A DNA stretch of 24,033 bases, taken from DASRIA01 sp038203635. Lineage in GTDB: Bacteria; Actinomycetota; Thermoleophilia; Solirubrobacterales; JBBDJG01. The position numbers were made by a program, and so were the translations under genes. Location: positions 1 to 24,033 of the forward strand of contig JBBRDT010000054.1 in the NCBI GenBank assembly GCA_038203635.1, written 5' to 3'. The notes beneath the pieces are model-generated. The model saw nothing but the letters and a program-made list of their open reading frames with translations, searched no databases and had not been told where the DNA came from. Below are positions 7,265 through 14,348 of this stretch, one piece after another (position 1 is the stretch's first letter; the number at the start of each line of letters is the position of its first letter).

Positions 7265-8605
7265 GTGGCCGAGCCACGGACGAGATTCGTCCCCCAGCGC
7301 GTCGGGCCCGCGACGATCGGCGTCCTCGTCGCCGCCCAGGGCGCCCTGTGGATCGTGGCACGGCCCTCCGGAGAGCCCACCGCGCGCTACCTCGGGCAGC
7401 TGCTGGGCGCCGAGGCGATCCTGCTGCTGTCCATCGGGCTCGTGCTCATCAGCACACTGCCGTGGGTCGAGGAGTGGTTCGACGGGATCGACCGCGCTGC
7501 AGTCTGGCATCGCCGCGTTGCGATCACAGGCCTGGCCCTGCTGGCGCCGCACGTGTTGCTGTCGTCCAATCCGCACGGCACCGCCCTCGGTGGCCCGCTC
7601 GGGGTCATCGGCGCCATCGGCCTCGTTGCACTCGCGCTGTGGGCGATCCTCCCTCGATGGCAGTCGGTCGTGCCGCCACCCCTGCGGGGCGTCGTGGTCG
7701 CCGCGCGCGATGCGCCTGTCGTGCGGGACGTTCGCCGCGTCTTCGGCGGCTATGAGCGCTGGCGGGCGCTGCACCGCACCACGGGGCTGTTCGTCGCGGC
7801 GGGCTTCGCGCACGGCTTGCTTGACGGGACGCCCTTCGGCGACGCACCGGTCCTGCGCTGGAGCTACGTGGCGGTAGGCGCCATCGGGGTGGGGTTCTAC
7901 GTCTACCGCGAGCTGCTCGCACGCTTCTTCCTGTCGCTGCACGACTACCAGGTGGACACGGTTCGTGAGATCGACGAGGGTCTCGTGGAGGTCGTGATGC
8001 GCCCGATCGGCCGACACGTCGATTTCGTGCCCGGCCAGTTCGCGATGGTCTACCTCGAAGCAAAGGACGGCTGGCACCGGCACCCGTTCACGATCTCCAG
8101 CGCTCCGCACGAGGGCATCGTCCGCGTCACGGTCAAGGCACTCGGCGACTACACGTCGCGGCTGCAGGAACTCATCGAGCCGGGGATGCCCGCGGTCATC
8201 GGCGGCCCCCACGGGCGCTTCAACCATTGCCGGGGGACCGATCGGCAGGTGTGGATCGCCGGCGGCGTGGGCATTGCTCCGTTCCTCAGCTGGCTGCGCG
8301 CGCTCGATGGCCGTCTGCCGCATCGCGTGGACTTCTTCTACACGGGCGCGGGAAAGGCGCCGTTCGCCGATGAGATCCGAGCGATCGCCGACCGCCACGA
8401 GTCGCTGCAGGCACATCTGATCGACACGAGCGTGGAGGAGCGCCTGACCCCCGAGCGCGTCCTCGCCGCCGCGAATGGCGACCGGCGCGAGCTGTCGGTC
8501 TTCATGTGCGGTCCGCAGGAGATGCTGCGCAGCTTCAACACCCAGCTGCGAGCGGCGGGGGTGCCGGCCAGGCACATCCACAACGAGTCTTTCGACTGGC
8601 GTTGA
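7265..8605 (+). CDS. Ferric reductase-like membrane flavohaem oxidoreductase
   Basis: A 446-residue membrane protein that should pass electrons from NAD(P)H through FAD and two haems across the membrane. The N-terminal half has about six membrane segments. Haem-ligand His candidates are H82/H96 (WHRRVAITGLALLAPH) and H170/H183 (LHRTTGLFVAAGFAH), with the spacing used in ferric reductases and NOX. The C-terminal half is a ferredoxin-reductase module: FAD site HPFTISSAP (273-281), nucleotide site GGVGIAPFLSWLR (333-345) and CGPQEM (415-420), ending in FDWR as many family members do. GTG 7265 was chosen because it gives the family's N-terminus; its ribosome site is weak. Fragments of this gene occur at 2321-2415 and 12201-12391. 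Confidence 0.87.
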   Translation: MAEPRTRFVPQRVGPATIGVLVAAQGALWIVARPSGEPTARYLGQLLGAEAILLLSIGLVLISTLPWVEEWFDGIDRAAVWHRRVAITGLALLAPHVLLSSNPHGTALGGPLGVIGAIGLVALALWAILPRWQSVVPPPLRGVVVAARDAPVVRDVRRVFGGYERWRALHRTTGLFVAAGFAHGLLDGTPFGDAPVLRWSYVAVGAIGVGFYVYRELLARFFLSLHDYQVDTVREIDEGLVEVVMRPIGRHVDFVPGQFAMVYLEAKDGWHRHPFTISSAPHEGIVRVTVKALGDYTSRLQELIEPGMPAVIGGPHGRFNHCRGTDRQVWIAGGVGIAPFLSWLRALDGRLPHRVDFFYTGAGKAPFADEIRAIADRHESLQAHLIDTSVEERLTPERVLAAANGDRRELSVFMCGPQEMLRSFNTQLRAAGVPARHIHNESFDWR

Positions 8606-8619
8606 CGAGCAAGCGCGCT

Positions 8620-8782
8620 GAGCGTTGCCGAGCACTCCGCCACGAACATGTCCTCACCGCAACGCGCCGCGACCGCCGCCATCCTCCCGGGCTCGAGACC
8701 GCGAGCGCGAGCCGGGCACCGTGTGAGGCGAGCGGTTCGGCGAGCGCCGCCCCGATCCGCGCGCGGCGCCGGTGACGAGTGA
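8620..8782 (-). pseudogene. Short-chain dehydrogenase/reductase N-terminal remnant
   Basis: On minus, starting near 8782, one frame reads LVTGAARG. After an apparent one-base loss, the next frame reads IGAALAEPLASHGARLALAV then SSPGG, and a third reads MAAVAARCGEDMFVAECSAT. Placed end to end these match the NAD(P)-binding start of SDR proteins (TGxxxGIG, the alpha-B helix, beta-2, then the helix leading to a FVA.D.S strand). There are thus at least two frameshifts, and the rest of the enzyme is missing. The upstream end is cut at the junction with the recombinase fragment. Confidence 0.7.
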
Positions 8783-9038
8783 CCTGCGGCACACCTTCGC
8801 CACGCACATGGCGGGCGCTGGCGTATCCATGCGATTGCTCCAAGAGTTCATGGAACACCGCAGTGTGCAGACCACCGAAACCTACGCGGACTACGCGCCA
8901 CGCTCGCAGGAGCGCCCTTTCGCCGAGCAAGCGTTCGCGGGTAACAGATCGAGTAACGAAGTGAGCGCAAGTGGGGACAACTCAGGCCAAGAGAAAGCGC
9001 TTGAGAATCAGGAATCGCTGCCCAGATCCACTGCATAG
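8772..9038 (+). pseudogene. Tyrosine recombinase/integrase C-terminal remnant
   Basis: The frame opens with SDLRHTFATHM and continues GAGVSMRLLQEFMEHRSVQ, then TTETYADYAP. This is the end of the catalytic domain of phage-type integrases: the Arg of box II, the final His (in EHR, normally GHR or GHS) and the Tyr nucleophile nine residues later. The tail to 9038 resembles integrase C-termini. The N-terminal DNA-binding domain and first catalytic Arg are absent; the sequence before 8775 is the SDR remnant. It cannot be active alone. It is a relic of a mobile element or integron-like insertion. Confidence 0.8.
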
Positions 9039-9047
9039 TGCGCCGCT

Positions 9048-9253
9048 TTCGCCGGTCAGCCGCTTGACCTCCTTCCGACCGCGTGTGACATCGGGCAGCG
9101 CGGCGAAGCCGCATGTCCTCACGACCTCCGGGGAGTGGCCGGCTGATTTCAGTGCGTCGTAGGCCCTCTTGCACGGGTGCGCGCCGGGGCGCCATGACGC
9201 AGACTCCGAGGCCATGGGACTGCGAACGTGCCCCAGCAGACGTAGAGCTTCAC
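9048..9253 (-). pseudogene. Glutaredoxin/GST N-terminal-like protein remnant
   Basis: A minus frame from GTG 9253 reads VKLYVCWGTFAVPWPRS. After a shift near 9190, the next frame reads GAHPCKRAYDALKSAGHSPE and continues VVRTCGFAALPDVTRGRKEV then KRLTG. This resembles the thioredoxin-fold N-terminal domain of GST-like or glutaredoxin-like actinobacterial proteins (KLYVC..., HPC..A..AL..AG, LTG before the cis-Pro strand). The following VPVLVLDDG-type strand is missing, and the frame runs into unrelated sequence next to the recombinase remnant. Frameshift plus 3' truncation make it a pseudogene. Confidence 0.62.
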
Positions 9254-9437
9254 AACCTTACGTTCTACATGACGCCGCGAGCGAGCTCCGACGAGATGAC
9301 GCGGGCAAACCTCGGCAATCGCTACTTCATCATCTCTTCATCAAACATCGCAATGGTCGAGTCCATGGCCGATGAGAGACCTTGGACATCCGCCGGTTGG
9401 CCTCAGACCATGCCGAGTGGACATGGTGGATGAGGCG

Positions 9438-9642
9438 ATGCCGCTCGCTTCGGTGACCGAGCAGCTCGTCACGTTCGCAACTCACGTCGTCCGGGATCTC
9501 GGGCTTGGCGGGATCTTGGTGGAAGGATCACCTCCACTACCTCGATTACGCGGTGGTCATGGCGACAGTAGCCGGAGCTGCCTACCTCGCCTTCCGCAGC
9601 CGCCGCGGCGCTCGCCCGGCGGATGAGTTCGGCAACGCTTGA
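9438..9642 (+). pseudogene. DedA-family membrane protein with central deletion
   Basis: The frame from ATG 9438 reads MPLASVTEQLVTFATHVVRD then LGLGGILVE, the typical N-terminus of actinobacterial DedA proteins. From 9517 the next frame gives WWKDHLHYLDYAVVMATVAG then AAYLAFRSRRG, ending at TGA 9642, the typical DedA C-terminus with its last membrane helix and basic tail. The roughly 120-150 residues between, including the membrane-embedded conserved core, are gone, and the two ends are out of frame. It is clearly a deletion relic. DedA proteins are lipid transporters (flippases), so its place next to PAP2 may be a remnant of an envelope-lipid cluster. Confidence 0.78.
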
Positions 9643-10534
9643 CTCCGCCGTTTCGATGACCGAGGCGGCCCTTCGGCTTGCTCGCCGGATCCGGCCCCGC
9701 CGGCTGTTGGCTCTGCTGGCCGGCGTGATGGCGTTCTTCTTGGTGTTGGACTTCGGGGACGCGCGGGGGTTCAGCTCGCTGCGGTTCTTTGACCTGAACG
9801 GTTCGGATGTTGCGCACAGGATCAACTTGTCGGCGCTGGTGAGCGGCACGCTCTTCCTTTGCGCCGCTGCACTCGCCTTCGCTGCGAGTAACACCATCGC
9901 CCGCGATCCGCGCGCGGGCTTGTGGTTCAAGGCGAGCGCCGCCCTGTTCGCGCTTTTCGGCATCGACGAAATCCTCGGAATTCATACATGGGCCCACCAG
10001 CACGGAGTGAGCTGGACCGTTTCCTACCTACCATTTGTCGCGGTTGCGACGCTGACCTGGCTGCAAATGGCGCAGCGCTTCGAATCGCGGCGGACAGCAC
10101 GCCGTTGCGCAGTTGCTGTCGGCGCCTTCCTGGGAGCTTGCGTGTTCGACGCCGCACGGGCCGGGGAACCTCACTCGTACGCGTTCGGGGAGCTCCTCGA
10201 GATGGGAGCGGCGTCGCTGTTCGTGGTCTCCCTAGTGATGCGCGCCCATCAGTACCGGCCCCTGGATGTCGACGAGCAAGGCCGTGACGGTGACCTCGTC
10301 GCGCTGGCGTCCTTCGTTTACCGCTTGGACCCGGTGAAGTTGGCGGCTCGCGGCCGCGGCCGTGGTCGTTTCCCTGGGGGTGATGGGCACGATCTCGCAC
10401 AGCGTAAATTACATGCGGGTGTTCGACGTGAACAAGGAGCAGAACTATGCGTCGATGTTCTCGGGACTCGCGCTGTGGGCCGCGGCCCTGATGTCCATCT
10501 GCAACGGCGTCTTTCGCGAGGAGGCCAGGCATAA
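9623..10534 (+). CDS. Multi-pass membrane protein with DE...H motif, first module (frameshifted tail)
   Basis: The reliable part is about residues 12-245 (from ATG 9656 or 9623 to near 10338). It has an N-terminal basic stretch (RLARRIRPRRLL), about seven membrane segments and the motif FGIDEILGIHTWAH, ending FGELLEMGAASLFVVSLV. Both motifs recur in the second module at 10362-10931, so the two are homologous. The last 65 residues or so (RGRGRGRFPGGDGHDL onward) are the wrong frame of the second module and are unlikely to be real protein. Function is unknown; conserved Asp-Glu and His within membrane helices could bind metal or form a catalytic site. There is no clear ribosome site. Confidence 0.65.
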   Translation: MSSATLDSAVSMTEAALRLARRIRPRRLLALLAGVMAFFLVLDFGDARGFSSLRFFDLNGSDVAHRINLSALVSGTLFLCAAALAFAASNTIARDPRAGLWFKASAALFALFGIDEILGIHTWAHQHGVSWTVSYLPFVAVATLTWLQMAQRFESRRTARRCAVAVGAFLGACVFDAARAGEPHSYAFGELLEMGAASLFVVSLVMRAHQYRPLDVDEQGRDGDLVALASFVYRLDPVKLAARGRGRGRFPGGDGHDLAQRKLHAGVRREQGAELCVDVLGTRAVGRGPDVHLQRRLSRGGQA

Positions 10535-10931
10535 CCGGCGCTCGTGGATGGCGCTTGCATTCGTGTTCGTGTACCTGGGCCTCGACGAGATGGCAGCCCT
10601 CCACGAGGAGCTTCAGCACCTCACTGGCGTGTGGGGTCAGGCCTTTCTGCTGCCGGTCGTGGTGGTTGGAGTGGCGGCTTGGTACAGGACTCTCTTGGGA
10701 ATGCGCACCAACCAGCTCGCGCATGTCCTGTGGGTTGGCGGCGCGGCCTTGTGGGTCGTCTCGCAATGCGTCGACCTGCTGCTCAATACGCCGATGCCCT
10801 GGACGACGATCCCCGAAGAGCTTGGCGAGATGACGGGATCGCTGCTGTTTGCATTTTCGCTGCTCGTCTCGTTGCGCGCGCTTGTCGTAGACAACCTCCC
10901 GGTTGCCCAGCCCAGGGCAACGGCGACGTAG
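10362..10931 (+). CDS. Multi-pass membrane protein with DE...H motif, second module
   Basis: 189 residues from GTG 10362, with about six membrane segments. It parallels the first module: MRVFDVN against LRFFDLN, LGLDEMAALHEEL against FGIDEILGIHTWA, and EELGEMTGSLLFAFSLL against GELLEMGAASLFVVSLV. In this frame the upstream codons read SWRLAAAAVVVSLGVMG after a TGA at 10335-10337, so the first membrane helix begins before the GTG. It is therefore either the second half of one protein split by a +1 frameshift, or a tandem gene from ATG 10266 interrupted by that TGA. PAP2 follows after 12 bases, so the genes are probably co-transcribed. Confidence 0.65.
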   Translation: MVVSLGVMGTISHSVNYMRVFDVNKEQNYASMFSGLALWAAALMSICNGVFREEARHNRRSWMALAFVFVYLGLDEMAALHEELQHLTGVWGQAFLLPVVVVGVAAWYRTLLGMRTNQLAHVLWVGGAALWVVSQCVDLLLNTPMPWTTIPEELGEMTGSLLFAFSLLVSLRALVVDNLPVAQPRATAT

Positions 10932-10943
10932 GGAGCGGTAGCC

Positions 10944-11534
10944 ATGGACTTCAGGATCTTCGACCTTCTCAACGACTTCACCTTTCGTCACGAATGGCTT
11001 CAGGAGATCCTGCGCTTCTTCGCGAACGACGGACCCATCCTGTTCGTTGTGCTCCTCGCTGTCCTGTTCCTTGCTCGCGGGGAGCACCGCCCGCCAACCG
11101 GCCGCCACGCCGCCGTTGCGGCCGGATTGAGCGCCACTCTCGCGTTGCTGGTGGCGCAGGTCATCGCCGCGGCATGGGACCGCCAACGACCCTACGAGGC
11201 GCACCCCGGCGACGCGCACCTCTTGCTCTCCGCTTCCCCCGACCCGTCGTTCCCGTCCGATCACGCCACCGCCGCCTTCGCGATTGCCGTTGCCATCGGC
11301 CTGCGGCACCGCACTGCCGGCGTCGTGGCATTTGTCCTCGCGCTGCTCGTGTCACTCAGCCGCGTGGCGCTCGGGACCCATTATCCGAGTGACATCGCCG
11401 GCGGCGCGGCGCTTGGAGCGATTGTCGCACTCGTCCTGTGGAGCCCTCCCGTGAGGGCGCCCCTGCACCGTCTGGCGGACTGGCTCGGTGATGTCTATGA
11501 GAGCCTCGTCCCGATGCGGCGCCGGCGAGCGTAG
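10944..11534 (+). CDS. PAP2-family membrane phosphatase
   Basis: 196 residues, an integral membrane phosphatase of the phosphatidic acid/undecaprenyl pyrophosphate phosphatase superfamily. All three motifs are visible: DRQRPYE (79-85, the K/R-x6-RP region), PSFPSDH (101-107, with catalytic-acid His 107), and SRVALGTHYPSD (139-150, with nucleophile His 146). There are five or six membrane helices. ATG 10944 follows GGGAG at a good distance. The substrate could be a lipid phosphate or a polyprenyl pyrophosphate; sequence does not decide. Downstream, 56 bases lead to the response regulator on the same strand. Confidence 0.92.
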   Translation: MDFRIFDLLNDFTFRHEWLQEILRFFANDGPILFVVLLAVLFLARGEHRPPTGRHAAVAAGLSATLALLVAQVIAAAWDRQRPYEAHPGDAHLLLSASPDPSFPSDHATAAFAIAVAIGLRHRTAGVVAFVLALLVSLSRVALGTHYPSDIAGGAALGAIVALVLWSPPVRAPLHRLADWLGDVYESLVPMRRRRA

Positions 11535-11590
11535 CCGTGGCAGGCCGAGGTCCTGGTACCGCCTCCGCGGCCGTTGACACACTTTGGGAC

Positions 11591-12391
11591 ATGCGCATCT
11601 TGGTGGTCGAGGACGACGAGCGGCTCGGGCAGCTGATACAGCGAGCGCTGCGAAACGAGGGGCACGCAACCGATCTCGTGGGGCAAGGCGACGAGGCGCT
11701 GGTGCTCGCAGGGGCCACCGCATACGACGCGATCGTGCTCGACGTCATGCTCCCCGGTCTCGACGGCTTCGAGGTCTGTCGCCGGATGCGCGCAGACGAG
11801 ATCTGGACGTCCGTGTTGCTGCTTACTGCCCGCGAGGACGTCGAATCGCGCGTGGCCGGCCTCGACGCCGGAGCAGATGACTACCTGGTCAAGCCATTCG
11901 CGCTGGATGAGCTCCTCGCGCGGTTGCGCGCGCTCACACGCCGAGGGCCCGGGCGCCGTCCCGTCGTGCTCGAGGCCGGCGGCCTGCGCCTCGACGTCGC
12001 TCGGCACGTCGTGATGCGCGGAGACACTGCCATCGAACTCTCACCGAAGGAGTTGGCGCTGCTCGAAGCCCTGATGAGGCGGGTTGGCGACGTGGTGTCG
12101 CGCTTCGACCTGCTCGAAGCGGCCTGGGACGATTCGTACGAGCACCGCTCGAATGTGATCGACGTCCATCTGCGCAACCTGCGCGAGAAGATCGACCGCG
12201 CATCTGATCGACACGAGCGTCGAGGGGCGCCTGACCCCCGAGCGCGTCCTCGCCGCCGCCGATGGCGACCGGCGCGACCTATCGGTCTTCATGTGCGGTC
12301 CGCAGGGAATGCTGCGCAGCTTCCACACCCAGATGCGACGGCGGGGGTGCCGGCCAAGCACATCCACCACGAGTCTTTCGACTGGCGCTGA
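11591..12391 (+). pseudogene. OmpR/PhoB-type response regulator, C-terminus replaced
   Basis: Residues 1-203 are a good response regulator: acidic pocket EDD (7-9), phospho-acceptor D51 in VLDVMLPGLDGFEV, T79, K101 in DYLVKPF, then a winged-helix DNA-binding domain with LSPKELALLEALMRR and HRSNVIDVHLRNLREKIDR. At residue 204 (base 12201) the sequence becomes a copy of the 3' end of the flavohaem gene, read mostly in the wrong frame and finishing on that gene's own VPAKHIHHESFDWR. The last helix-wing segment (normally about 20 residues ending in RGVGYR) is lost, so DNA binding is probably impaired. No partner histidine kinase remains. ATG 11591 starts at the family N-terminus (MRILVVEDDE). Confidence 0.88.
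12201..12391 (+). repeat. Copy of the 3' end of the ferric-reductase-like gene
   Basis: Bases 12201-12391 match 8414-8605 (residues about 384-446 of the flavohaem protein). I count about 13 mismatches and one single-base deletion (near 12340), and similarity continues a few bases past the stop (ACGAG). It joins directly to codon 203 of the response regulator. It is more diverged than the 5' copy at 2321-2415. Confidence 0.94.
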
Positions 12392-12395
12392 CGAG

Positions 12396-12833
12396 CTAGG
12401 GCTTGCGCTTGGCTCGGAAGACGTTCTCGCCGTAGCAGTGGACGGGGCGGCTCTCGGAGTCGTAGAACTTGTACGAGGTTTGGACCCTGGCCCTCATCTT
12501 CCCGTTGCGGAATTGTCCGCGCCAGTAGAAGCGGATGTCGAAGAAGTCGTTGGACCGCATTACGTAGCGCGACCCGCCGAACCTGCCATCCCCGCGGATC
12601 TTGAAGCGGCCCGGCGGGCTCCACGTCTGGATGTCCGCGTCGGGGAGCTCGCCGCTTCCGACCGTCTGGCAGCTGTTCACGGCCGTGAACACCAGCTTGC
12701 CGATCTTGCTGTTGATGACCCGGAAGGAGATCTCCGAGCCCTGGTACTTGCCAGATACGACCGCCTCGGCGTCAGCGGCAAATAGTGGTGTCGCCAGCAG
12801 CGCCGTCGCAAGGATGAGCGGTAGCTTTCTCAT
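12396..12833 (-). CDS. Secreted protein of unknown function
   Basis: 145 residues with a signal peptide (RKLPLILATALLATPLFAADA, cleavage likely after ADA or AEA). The mature chain is beta-rich (GKYQGSEISFRVINSKIGKL), with two Cys (in NSCQTV and VHCYGE) that could form a disulphide, aromatic-rich strands (FFDIRFYWRGQF) and a basic end (RAKRKP). Similar small secreted proteins are frequent in Thermoleophilia; the function is unknown to me. ATG 12833 is the natural start for the signal peptide; the ribosome site is weak. A long antisense-open frame extends upstream to 14021 but is not credible as coding. Its stop lies four bases from the end of the duplicated flavohaem fragment. Confidence 0.78.
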   Translation of the reverse strand: MRKLPLILATALLATPLFAADAEAVVSGKYQGSEISFRVINSKIGKLVFTAVNSCQTVGSGELPDADIQTWSPPGRFKIRGDGRFGGSRYVMRSNDFFDIRFYWRGQFRNGKMRARVQTSYKFYDSESRPVHCYGENVFRAKRKP

Positions 12834-13016
12834 GGGACCTGTATCGACCGATCCGGCGGCACTGCCGAGCCGAGCCCCGGTCTGGGGGACCGTTTGTTGG
12901 GTCAGCCGCCGACCCGCAGCGCCACTCGCTTCTGCATCCAGCCGACATCGGCCGATGACATCCCGTTCGACCGACTCGCTCAAGGAGAGTCCGCGCGCTG
13001 CCGACTCCACGAGCAG

Positions 13017-14093
13017 ATGGCGCCACGGACGGCAAACTTCCCTCGCGCCGCGGCACTTGCGGTGCTCGGGACCGCCGTGTACGCGGTCTGGCTGGGGCTG
13101 CACGTCGGCGGTGACACCGCGGCGCTGTGGTTCTCCGACCTGGCGACCGTCGCGGCGGCGCTGACCGCGACGATCCTGTGCCTCGGTGCTCGCGCCCGGC
13201 AGCCGGAGCGCATGCGCCTGTTCTGGGCGCTGCTCGCGTGCGCCGGCGGTGCCTGGACGATCGCGGAGGCGACCTGGACGGTCTATGACCTCGGCGCCGG
13301 CGAGGTCCCGGTTCCCTCGCTCGCGGACGTCGGGTACCTCGCGGGTGTCGGGCTGGTCGTGGCGGCGCTGCTCGTGCATCCTGCCCTGCGCGAGCGGGGC
13401 GCGCGCAAGGCGCGGTCGGTGCTCGACGCCTTGGTGGTCGCCACCGCCCTGCTCTTGCTGAGCTGGGTGCTCGTGCTCGGCTCGCTGTGGCACACGACCG
13501 ACCTCACCACGCTCGGCGGCCTGCTGACGCTCGCCTACCCCTTCGCGGACGTCGTCACGGTCTTCTTCATCGTGCTGGCGATCCGGCGCCTGCCGGCGGG
13601 TGAGCGAGTTCCGCTCGCCTGCCTGCTCGGCGGCCTTCTCGCGATGTCCGTGGCCGACAGCGCTTACGCGTACCTGAGCCAGGTGCAGGGCTACGAGTCG
13701 GGCGGTCTGCTGGATGCGGGCTGGGTGGCCGGGTATCTCGGTATCGCAGTCGGCGCGTACTGCGCCGACTCGCGCGCGGTGACGACCACCAGGTCGGAGC
13801 GGGAGGGGCTCGGCCAGCTCGTCGCGCCAGTGGTGCCGGTCCTGCTCGCGCTGACGGTGGCGGCGGTCCAGATCCGGCTGGGCAACCGACTCGAGGATGC
13901 CGCATGGGTGATGGCGGTCGTGCTCGTCGGGCTCGTGCTGATCCGCCAGGGCTTGGTCGTGGTGTACATGGTGAGCCCCGGGCATCAGCGCGGGTTCAGC
14001 TTCATAACGCGGCTCGAGCACGCGGCGCTCGGGCGCTCCCTGCCGAGCGAAGCGAGTCCCACCCCGGGCTCGTCAACGATTCGTCCGCCGTAA
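13017..14093 (+). pseudogene. Multi-pass membrane sensor domain lacking its output domain
   Basis: 358 residues from ATG 13017, with about ten hydrophobic segments through residue 320 or so (AALAVLGTAVYAVWLGLHVG to VVLVGLVLIRQGLVVVYM). This layout matches the membrane N-terminal part of actinobacterial diguanylate cyclase/phosphodiesterase proteins, in which a last helix with RQ is followed by a coiled linker and a GGDEF domain. Here, right after that helix, the sequence becomes SPGHQRGFSFITRLEHAALG then a Ser/Pro-rich end with no domain. It is likely truncated. The start is not supported by a strong ribosome site. It could alternatively be an intact membrane protein of unknown role. Confidence 0.6.
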
Positions 14094-14107
14094 CGAACTG
14101 GCCCCCC

Positions 14108-14302
14108 TTGTCCAGCCGCTCCACCTACAACCCGACCGTCACGATCACCTCGAACGCGCCCGCCCGCGTGCGCCCCGGGAGCGCACCATCGGACCTGTCC
14201 CACGTCGATCGCTCTCGCGCGTGGGTCGTGATCGCGCTGATCGCCGCCAACACGCTGCTGCCGGTGTACGACCTGTACCTGCTGCTGTCGGGCCTGCGCT
14301 GA
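14108..14302 (+). CDS. Small single-helix membrane protein or C-terminal fragment
   Basis: A 64-residue frame from TTG 14108: a Ser/Thr/Pro-rich hydrophilic part (STYNPTVTITSNAPAR), then one strong membrane helix (AWVVIALIAANTLLPVYDLY) ending LLLSGLR. The frame is open further upstream, overlapping the end of the sensor gene in another frame, so this may instead be the C-terminus of a lost gene joined at about 14095. There is no ribosome site. I do not recognise it. Confidence 0.4.
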   Translation: MSSRSTYNPTVTITSNAPARVRPGSAPSDLSHVDRSRAWVVIALIAANTLLPVYDLYLLLSGLR

Positions 14303-14311
14303 GCCCTTATC

Positions 14312-14341
14312 TTGAATGTGGGTACATTGGGCTGGTAAAGT
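14312..14341 (+). promoter_or_regulatory. Promoter of the toxin-antitoxin pair
   Basis: TTGAAT (14312-14317) and TAAAGT (14336-14341) with an 18-base spacer resemble a sigma-70 promoter. The -10 box ends only six bases before the antitoxin ATG (14348), so the transcript would be leaderless or nearly so, which is common in actinobacteria. Confidence 0.5.
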
Positions 14342-14348
14342 ATCCACA
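14317..14348. promoter_or_regulatory. Operator-like inverted repeat over the TA promoter
   Basis: TGTGGGTAC (14317-14325) and GTATCCACA (14340-14348) are inverted with eight of nine positions matching. They bracket the -10 box and the start codon. Phd/YefM-type antitoxins bind such repeats to repress their own operon, so this is a good autoregulation site. Confidence 0.55.

Larger units (their letters stand above)
8606..9622. other. Decayed region of about 1 kb
   Basis: No intact gene is found between the flavohaem gene and the membrane-protein module. It contains four recognisable remnants on alternating strands: SDR (minus), recombinase (plus), GST-N-like (minus) and DedA (plus). Bases 9254-9437 hold nothing I can identify. 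Junctions between relics are sharp, which points to repeated deletion or illegitimate recombination more than slow erosion. Confidence 0.75.

Noticed and set aside
7055..8635. 526-codon minus-strand frame opposite the flavohaem gene
   Set aside because: The sense strand carries haem, FAD and nucleotide motifs; the antisense frame has none.
11575..11580. TTGACA as a -35 box for the response regulator
   Set aside because: It lies only ten bases before the start codon, too close for a promoter of this gene.
12834..14021. Upstream extension of the small secreted protein to a 541-residue product
   Set aside because: The extension is Arg/Gln/His-rich shadow sequence opposite the membrane sensor, and the signal peptide starts exactly at 12833.
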